From Pseudomonas sp. (lineage in GTDB: Bacteria > Pseudomonadota > Gammaproteobacteria > Pseudomonadales > Pseudomonadaceae), in the NCBI RefSeq assembly GCF_030690725.1, contig NZ_JAUYGD010000017.1:1-32286 (forward strand): 32,286 nucleotides of DNA, given 5' to 3'. The translations under genes were made by a program, and so were the position numbers. Numbering within the stretch: the first letter of the stretch is position 1; the number at the start of each line of letters is the position of its first letter. Below the pieces are notes generated by a model, which saw only the letters and a program-made list of their open reading frames with translations, had not been told where the DNA came from and did not search any database. Positions 8,515 through 17,600 of this stretch are shown here, one piece after another.

Positions 8515-8550
8515 TAAAAAATCAGCCCGCTTCCTCTACGGTCGCGGGCT
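8515..8550 (-). terminator. Intrinsic terminator for the adhesin gene
   Basis: On the minus strand, AGCCCGC and GCGGGCT (plus coordinates 8544-8550 and 8524-8530) form a seven-pair stem. It is followed by GATTTTTTAATGG, a run of six T residues. It lies about 80 bases past the adhesin stop and is oriented to stop that transcript. Confidence 0.7.
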
Positions 8551-8598
8551 AATGATATATACGCAGTCCACACCTAACTGCTGATCCGAAACAAGCGG

Positions 8599-8623
8599 AG
8601 GCTCGCCGTGTACCGGCGAGCCT
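8599..8623 (-). terminator. Perfect 10-bp hairpin just past the adhesin stop
   Basis: AGGCTCGCCG (8599-8608) pairs perfectly with CGGCGAGCCT (8614-8623) around a five-base loop, seven bases beyond the adhesin stop codon. The minus-strand tail after it is only weakly T-rich (CCGCTTGTTT). It probably assists the terminator at 8515-8550 or protects the mRNA 3' end. Confidence 0.5.
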
Positions 8624-8630
8624 AAGCGCT

Positions 8631-11600
8631 TTAGGCTGTTTTCAACGCATTGTCGTCCAGCATATTCATGATGACAGTGGCCTCGTCACTACTGCCGTAG
8701 AGCGTCGAGAGATTCACATTATCCAACATCACCTGCTGCTCGACGGGCCCCGCCGCTACCGTACGGATACTGATGGTTGTGGTGGTGCCTAGGAAAGCAA
8801 AGTCCAGGTAATCCTGCAGCACATTCGGATTCGTACCGACACCCGAAAGTAACTGCGACAGATCCAAGATGTCGGAGTTGACACCTGCAGTGTCTACGTT
8901 GAAGTCGGTGATGTGATCCATCCCACCGCCCAAACCGCCTTTTTGCCACAGGTAGGTGTCTTTACCCGAGCCACCAGTCATGGAGTCAGCACCCAGCCCA
9001 CCAATCAGGATGTCATCGCCACCATTACCAATCAGCGTATCGTTACCAGCACCACCGAACAGTAGGTTAGCGCTGTTATTGCCGGTGAGGGTATCGTTGA
9101 AGTTCGAGCCGATCAGGTTCTCGATGCTATTGAGGGTGTCAGTCCCTGCCCCGCCGGTATTCTGCGCAGTGGCAACACCGAGATTGACGGTTACAGCCGA
9201 GGTTGCATCGATATAACTTGCAGTATCAATACCTGCCCCACCATTCAACGTATCGTTGCCGGCGCCACCGACCAGGATGTCGTTGCCATTACCGCCGTTC
9301 AGGGTGTCGTTGCCACCAAGACCGATCAGAATGTCATCACCGTCGCCACCATTGAGCGTGTCATTTGAACCGTCGCGCCCAAGCAGGATTTCATTGCGGA
9401 AGGTGCCATCAATGGTGCTGCTGCCCGCTGAGCTGCGGTCCAGCACAACGTTGGCGCTACCAGCGCTGGTGGTATAGCTGAAGGTTCCACCGTCAGCATT
9501 AGAGCCTCCGTTCTCGGTGAAGCGCACGTTGTCGCCATTCAATGCAGAAGTACCGCTTGAACCACTTGCCACCGAGAGCACCGACAACAGCGAACTGTTA
9601 GTACCCGTGTCGTTGGCCAGCAAGGCCCAGCGCGGAATATCGATGACATCAGAGCCAGACTGAGTTCCCACATTGCTCAACACCAGATCATCACGGATAA
9701 CCAAAGGCTGATTACCGCCACTGATGGCAATGCTCAGGTTGGCACTGGCTGAATCACCATCATTGTCCATCAGGGTAAAGCCAATGCTTAGTGCAATCGC
9801 CGTGGTGATGGTGCTCGGCGGTGTATACAGGTAACTGCCGGTCAGCATGTTCACGGCCAGGCTCGAGCCATTGCCCAGGGCAATGTTCAAGGTGTTACCC
9901 GCCAGCGGACTGCCGCCGTTGACCGTATTACTTGCCTTGTCATAGGTGTATGTGGTCGCCCCAAGGGTCAAGCTACGCACATAACCACCGTCGGCGCCAA
10001 AGCCACCGCCGTTATCACCCAGGTTGCCACTCAGTGGCGATGCCTGCGCCAGCGAAGTCAGCGTCTGGGTCAACTGACCGAAATCAGTCACCACTATGGC
10101 GTTGATCGCACCACCCGAAGAGCCACCGTTATAGGCGATAGGCTCCAGAGTACTGCTTGTGACACCCGTGCCCATGCCCAATGCATAAGAGCGAATGTTG
10201 TTGGCGGTCAGGAAATTGATCCAGACCTGCTCTTCCGAAATACCGGTGTTACCGCCATAAGCTGCTGGCCAATCCGAGCCCGCCGAGCCCGCGTTAGTCT
10301 GGATACCCGAGTCGCCAGTCGGTCTGTTAGGTGCACCATCAGAGAGGAAGTAAGCGACATTTTGCACATCGCTTCCGCTCAGCTTGCCACCCGATGAACC
10401 GGTTTGCCCAAAGGCATTGATGGCATTAATCAAGGCCGCGTCATAGTTGGTATTGCCACTACTACTCAACGCCAGAACTGCCGACTTGGCTGTAGCAATA
10501 TCCACCCAGACCTGGTTGGTGGTGGCATTTGAGCCAAAGGTCACCAGGGTCACTTTCACCGCACCCAGCGCCTCGTATTGCTCGAACAGTTCCAGCAATG
10601 CATTTTTGGCAGCCTGCAGACGAGTCATGCTGCCGACGCCCGAACCATCATCCATGCTGCCCGAGATATCGAGCACAACCATCAGGTTGGTCTTGATTCC
10701 GACGTTGGCCTGACCTGAGCGGTCAATGTCTTTGGCCACCGGACTGTCGTCATCGACATTGATGTTCAGCGAACCAATCGCCTGATCACCATCCTTGTCG
10801 GTCACGCTGTAGTTCAAGGTGAAAGCCTGATTGTTCTCGGCACCACCCGGCTCATGCATGATTGGTGCATTTTGCGTAACGCTGTATGCACCTGTCGCGC
10901 TGTTCAAGGTCACGGTCAGTACTGTTGTGGCCCCCTGTTTGACCAGCAAGTTGCTGCCCGACAGTTCATAGGTAAAGCCACTGGGGTTGCCAGTGGTCAG
11001 CCATTGCACGCTGCCGGCACCGTCAGCACCGTACGTAAAGCTCAAGGTGCCATTGGTATTGGCCGCATTAGCGTCGTCCCCGGTGCCACCTGCAAGGCCA
11101 CCGGGCAAGGCATCATCATCCAACAGCGCAATCGGGTTGCTGCCTGCTGTTGGTGCGTCGTCCTTGAAGCTGATGGCGTTACCCAGGTTGAGCGTGGCAC
11201 TGGCCGAGTCGCCATCTTTATCGGTGATGGTTGCAACCAGTTGAACCAGGTTGGCCGAAGACAAACTGATCGCCTGATCTGGGCCGTCATTGGGGGTATG
11301 CATCAACGCACGCTGTTGATCCAGAGTCACCACCCCCGTGGTGCTGTTAACCGACACCACAAAGGACACTGCGCCCCCTGCACCGCCAACCTTACCGACA
11401 ATATTTGCCCCTTCTTTGTATAGCAGGATGCTTTGATTCGTCGCCGAGTCCACCAAACCGCTGTTGGCTCCGGCTGCGCTTACGTTCAGGCTGTAGACCA
11501 AGCTTCCAGCGCCATCAGCACCATAGACACTGGTGAAGGCAGCGGAAAAACTGGCCGTGGCATTTCCTGCCAAGTTCGTCTCATCAACTTGCAGGCTACC

Positions 11601-14600
11601 AGCTAACGCTTGCCCAGCGCTGATGCTCGGCGCATCGTCGCGGAAGCTGATTGCATTGCCCAGATTGAGCGTGGCACTGGCCGCGTCACCGTCCTTGTCG
11701 GTAATGGTTGCAACCAGCTGTACCAGATTGGCTGAAGCAAGGCTGCTGGCCTGATCCGGACCATCGTTGGGGGTATGCATCAGCGCACGCTGCTGATCAA
11801 GAGTCACCACTCCCGTGGTGCTGTTGACCGAAACAACAAAGGACACTGCGCCCCCTGCACCGCCAACCTTACCGACGATATTTGCCCCTTCTTTGTATAA
11901 CAGGATGCTTTGATTCGTCGCCGAGTCCACCAAGCCGCTATTCGCACCAGCGGCGCTGACATTCAGGCTGTAACTCAAACTGCCGGCTCCGTCTGCACCA
12001 TAAGCGCTGTTAAAGGCTCCGGAGAAATTCGTCGTAGCATCCAGCAGCAGGTTGGTTTCATCCACCTGCAACGAACCGGCTGCGGCCTGAGCGGCAGTAA
12101 TAGTTGGAATGTCATCCTCGATATGCACCAGGAAATCGCCGACCAAGGTGACTGGGTTCACACCGTTGCTAGCCACGAGGATGCTGGCAAAGTTCAGCAC
12201 CAGTAACTCATCGTCATCGCCATTGGCCAATGGATGATCCAGCGGGCCACTGAGGGTGAAGGTGTAATCGCCGTTGCTTTGCACCTGCAAGGTGAACACA
12301 GTCGCCGCGCCCGCTTTTGCCGTCAACGTATCACCGGACACGCTGTAGACCAGCCCCGTTCCACCAGAGCTTGCCGCAGGCAGACCAGCTGTGTTGCTCG
12401 ATAGACTGAATTGCACACCTGCTGCTGAGCCCACCACCAGTTCAGTAACACTACCGGTAGCCACTGCAGTTACCGCATCACCATCGGTGATACCACCTGA
12501 CAGCTCATCTTCGTCAACCTTGGCGATAACTGGGCCGCTGTCGACTACATAGACGGTCAAGTTAGCGCTGGATGGGTCACCATCCTTGTCGACAATGGTG
12601 TAAGTGAAGGTTTCAGTTTTATCGCCTGCCGCAGCCGGTGCCTGATAGGTCCACGCCCCGGTACTGAAGTTGAAGCTCAGCTTGCCGCCTTCAGCCGTAG
12701 TGATATTACTCAGCTGGCTACCGGCAATTGCCGGCCCGCTGCTCGGGGTAATGGTATTGGTGCCGTTCCAGACATAGGTGACGTTATTAATCACGATGGA
12801 CTGGATATACCCTGGGCCGTCAGCGCCAAAGGCATCGTCATCGCCACCACCAGCAACACCATCGCTTCCCAGCAACACATTGCCACTGACCAAAGCGCCG
12901 ATCTGGCCCAGCAGGGTATCAATCAGCCCATTGAAATTAGCGACCAGAATAGGTGCACCTACGCCATCCAGATCAACATCCTGTAGGCGGTCAGTATTGA
13001 TTCCGTTACCAATACCAATGGTGGTGACATTCACACCTTTGGTGTCTACGAAGGTGTTCCAAGCTGCAGCTGTAGCGTCAGCTAGAGAGTTACCGCCAGT
13101 CCCTGTCTGTTCATTGGGATTACCGTCACTGATAAAGAACACCTGATTGCTTGCCCCTACAATCGGGACATAGGCAGTCATGGTTTCCTGAATCGCCGCA
13201 GTAAAGTCCGTCTGCCCATTGAACGGACGAGTTCCAGTCTCGGTCGGGTTGAGACTGCCTATCAGGGTCGAGAAAGCGGCATAGTCGGTAACAGCGGCGT
13301 AGGAAGTCGCTGTACCGGAGAAGGCAACGATCTTAATCGTCACATCGCCTGTGGTGCCATTGAACAATGCCTGCCCGGCAGCGCGTACGGCCTGCAGCAT
13401 GGTGTTCAGCTCGGTGTTATCGATGCTGCCGCTGAAGTCCAGCACAAAGGCCACATTGAAGTCCTTGCCTTGCGAGGCTTGCACTGTGGCAACGTCGTCC
13501 TGGGCTTGCGGGGTGTCATCGTCAACATTGATCGACAAGCTGCCGGTGGCGGTATCACCGTCCTTATCGATCACCTGATAGCTCAGGGTAAAGGCTTGGT
13601 TGTTCTCCTGATCAGCCGTGGCATGTTGAATTGGCGCGTTCTGGGTAACCGTGTAAGCACCGTTTGCCTGATTTAGCGTCACAGTCAGGACGGTGGTAGC
13701 CCCTTGTTTAACCAGCAGTGAGCTGCCGGAAACTTGGTAGATAAAGCCAGTCGGAGCCCCGGTGTTCAGCCACTGCAGGCTACCCGCACCGTCAGCCCCG
13801 AAGCTGTGACCCAGCGTACCGCTGGCGTTGATCGAGTCGGCATCGTCACCCACGCCCCCTGGAATACCATTGGCCAGGGCGTCGTCGTCCAGTTGCACCA
13901 TGTTATTAGGTAGCACACTTGGGCCGTCATCCTTGAAGCTGATGACTGTACCAATATCAAGGCTGGCGCTGGCCTGATCACCATCTCCATCAGTCACGAC
14001 GGCATTCAAGCTGACATGCCCTGCGCCAAGGAACTTGGCCTCATCTGGGTCACCCGTTGGGTGAACAATGGCGCGAATCTGATCAAGAGTGACGGTGCCT
14101 GTCGCATCAACGCTCAGGGTAAATACCAGTTGGTTGCTAACCGAAGTGCGGCCCTCAATGACCCCGGCATTCAGGCTAAGGATCACGTCCTGATTGGTTT
14201 CGGTATCGACCAAACCTGAGTTGGCACCCTGCACGCTCAGGTTGTAGGTCAGGCTTTGCAGACCATCAGCCCCTGGCTGCACGTTGAACACGCCACTGAA
14301 GTTAGCCGTTGCATCAGTGCTGAAATCGGATTCATCGACCTGCAGTGATGAGCCCCAAGTGACATTGGTACTGACATCGTTGTAGTCGTAATCCGAGGTG
14401 AGTGTTTTGTCTTCCCAGTTCTGATTGCCCGCGTTGCCGGTGTCCTGCAAATGCGAGCCGCCAGGATTCAGGCTGGCATCGCTGAACAGCACATTGGCGC
14501 CGTCAGCACCCACTAGTGGTACGCCACCCAACTTCGCCTGCCACTGGCCGGCGACAAACTCGAAGGTCACAACCGAGCCATTAGTCAGGCCTGCATTGGC

Positions 14601-17600
14601 TCCGCCATTAGGGATGATAAAGAAGCCGGTATTGGCTGGATCCAGGCCACTGAGATCAGCCACATCGCCAACGGATTGAGCATGCACATTGGCCCAGATC
14701 ACTTTGCCGTCTACTGGTGAACCATCTGGCGCCTTGTTGTAGTAGCCATAGGAGTTGCTGAAACCGGCATCGGTGCCCTGGAAGGTGACAAAGGAAGTCA
14801 CACCAATATTCCCGGCCTGAATGGTCGGAGTATCGTCATCAATCGTCACGACCAACGAGCCTGTGGCCGAGTCGTTATCACCGTCAGTCACCGTGTAACC
14901 GATGTTCAGGGTGATATCGTCTTCGGTGCCGCTGACCGGATGCATCAGCGGTTGCAGCAAGTTGATGGTGTAGGCGCCGCTGGCTGGGTCGGTGAGCACC
15001 ACTGTCAGCAATGCCCCGCGGACAGAGCTGATGGTCAGGGTATTGGAGGGGGCATCCCAGCTGGATGTCACAGCCTCCGAGCCCAGGCTCAGCGGGCCGC
15101 TGAGCGCGATGGATTTGAGGCCATCAGCACCTGCATTGAATGCCAAATTCCCACTGGTGCTGGTAGCTGCACCCGCAACATCGCCCAGGCCGCCATTGAT
15201 ACCGCCAGGGAGGCCTTCGTCATCCAGAACAACCGCTGCGGTTACTTGGCCGGCAGTTGGAGCATCGTCTTCGAAGCGAATCACATGGCCGATATCGACT
15301 TTGTCGACCGCCACATCACCGTCGCCATCAGTAACGGTCAGCACTGCTTTGATTTTGCCACTGAGGCTCAGCGACTCGTCTGCGTTGCTGCCATCCGGAT
15401 GTTGAAGGGAGATGTATTGCGCAACACTCAGCGTGCCGTCACTGCCAATGGCTACCGCAAATGCTGCCTTGCCATTATCGGCGCCGCCATCAACACGGCC
15501 GACGACCAGCTCGCCCTCGACATGCAGACGGATAGTGAAGCCGTCTGTAGTTTTCAGGCCTGAGTCCATTCCATTGCTGCCCTGCAGGGCCAGGCTCAGA
15601 ACTGTTGTTGCGCCCTCGCCATCTTGGCCAGTACTGCTACCCGCAATGCTGACCACCGCACCACTGCTTTGCGCATAGCCGACTGGGTCAAGATCAGTAC
15701 CCGGTGTAGCAACCGCAGCGAAGAGTGCTGACAGATCGGCCACATCGTTGTCGTTGGCATCCCCCGGAATGAGCGGGGTTGCGACTGCATTTTGCAGCCC
15801 GGCAGACTCATCGTGGGTAACCCCGGCATTTCTTACCAGGCTGATATTCGCGGTGGGGCCGTCATCCTCGAAGCGAATCACGCTTCCAATATCGACCTTA
15901 TCGACCGCCACATCGCCGTCGCCATCGGTGACAGTCACAACCGCCTGAATCTTGCCCGCCAGGTTGACAGCTTCGTCGTAGCTGCTGCCACCAATCGGAT
16001 GTTCAAGCGATACATACTGAGCCAGGCTCAGCGAGCCATCGGCACCGATGGCGATAGCGAATGCGGCCTTGCCGGCATCTGCCCCACCCACGATGCGACC
16101 AACGATCAACGCCCCTTCAAGATGCAGCGTGATGCTGTGACCATCGGTGGTACGCAGGCCCGAATCATCGCCATTGCCGTTTTTCACAATCAGGCTGAGC
16201 TGGGTAGTCGCACCCTCTTCATCCTCGCCGTAGCTACTGCCCAGGGTGGTAACAACGGGTGTGGCACTCTTGGCAAAGCCCGTCGGGCTGATGTCTGTAC
16301 CTTTGTAGGCAACGCCATCAAATACCGACAGATAGGCCACATCATTATCGGTAATATCGCCCAGCGCCCAGGTGTTCCAGAAGTTCTGCAGGCCGGCCGT
16401 TTCATCGTGGGTGACATCGGCCCATGGGCCTTTGAGATTGATGTGTGCGGTGGGGCCGTCGTCCTCAAAGCGGATCGAGCTACCGATATTGACCTTGTCG
16501 ACCGCTACATCGCCGTCGCCATCCGTCACTGTCAGTACTGCCTGTACCTTGCCTGCCAGGCTTACTGCTTCGTCGTAGCTGCTGCCGCCAATTGGGTGCT
16601 GCAGCGATACGTACTGCGCCACACTAACCGTGCCGTCGGCGCCTATGGCGATGGCAAATGCTGCCTTACCGGCATCCGGCCCACCGACGATGCGCCCGAC
16701 CACCAGGCTGTTTTCGACATAGAGCTTGATGGCAAAACCGGCGGTAGTCGACAACCCCGAATCAGCTCCATTACCGCCGACAACAGCCAGGCTGAGCTGC
16801 GAAGTTGCGCCTTCCTGATCCTGCCCGTAGCTGCTACCTGCCGTCGTAACCAACGGACCATTGCTTTGTGCATAGCCTTTTGGAGAAAGATCACCGCCTC
16901 TGTTCACAACACTGTTAAACAGACTAGAGATGCCATTGATGTCGTTATCGTTGGCGTCTTCAGCAGGTGTTGGGGTTGCCGTGGCATTCTGCAAACCATG
17001 CGATTCGTCATGCACCACACGCACGCCATGCACAGATTTGATAGTGGCAACAGGGCCGTCGTCCTCAAAAGCAATCACATGGCCGATGCTGACTTTATCC
17101 ACCGCCACATCACCATCACCATCTGTCACGGTGACCACGGCCTTGATCTTGCCCGCCAGGGATACGGCTTCGTCATAGCTGCTGCCACCCACTGGGTGTT
17201 CCAGCGACATGTACTGAGCAATGCTGATCGAGCCATCGGCACCTATGGCTACAGCAAAGGCCGCTTGACCGGCGAAATCGCCACTGGCCACACGACCCAC
17301 AACCAAGCCGCCCTCGATGTAGAGGTTGATCTGAGTGCCATCGGTAGTTTTCAGGCCTGAGTCACTGCCTGGTTCACCTGTCAGTTCCAGACTGAGAACA
17401 GTGGTAGCCCCGGCAAAATCTGAACCATAGCTGCTGCCAAATGTGCTCACGATAGGTGTCAGGCTACGAGCAAAGCCTGTAGGGTCAATATCGCCGCCCT
17501 TGTCAGCAACACCATTGAATGCTGAAACAAAGTTGACATCGTTGTCCCAGTCCCCCGGCTTCCACCAGGAGGTCAGGAAATTCTGCAGCCCTGCGCTTTC

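Noticed and set aside
8950..9380. Short regular repeats resembling a CRISPR array
   Set aside because: The regularity has a 27-base period and translates to RTX nonapeptides on the minus strand; there are no spacers and no cas genes.
15792..17360. 522-codon plus-strand frame inside the adhesin
   Set aside because: It mirrors the repeat array (the same peptide recurs every 200 residues because the adhesin repeats do) and has no independent start signal.
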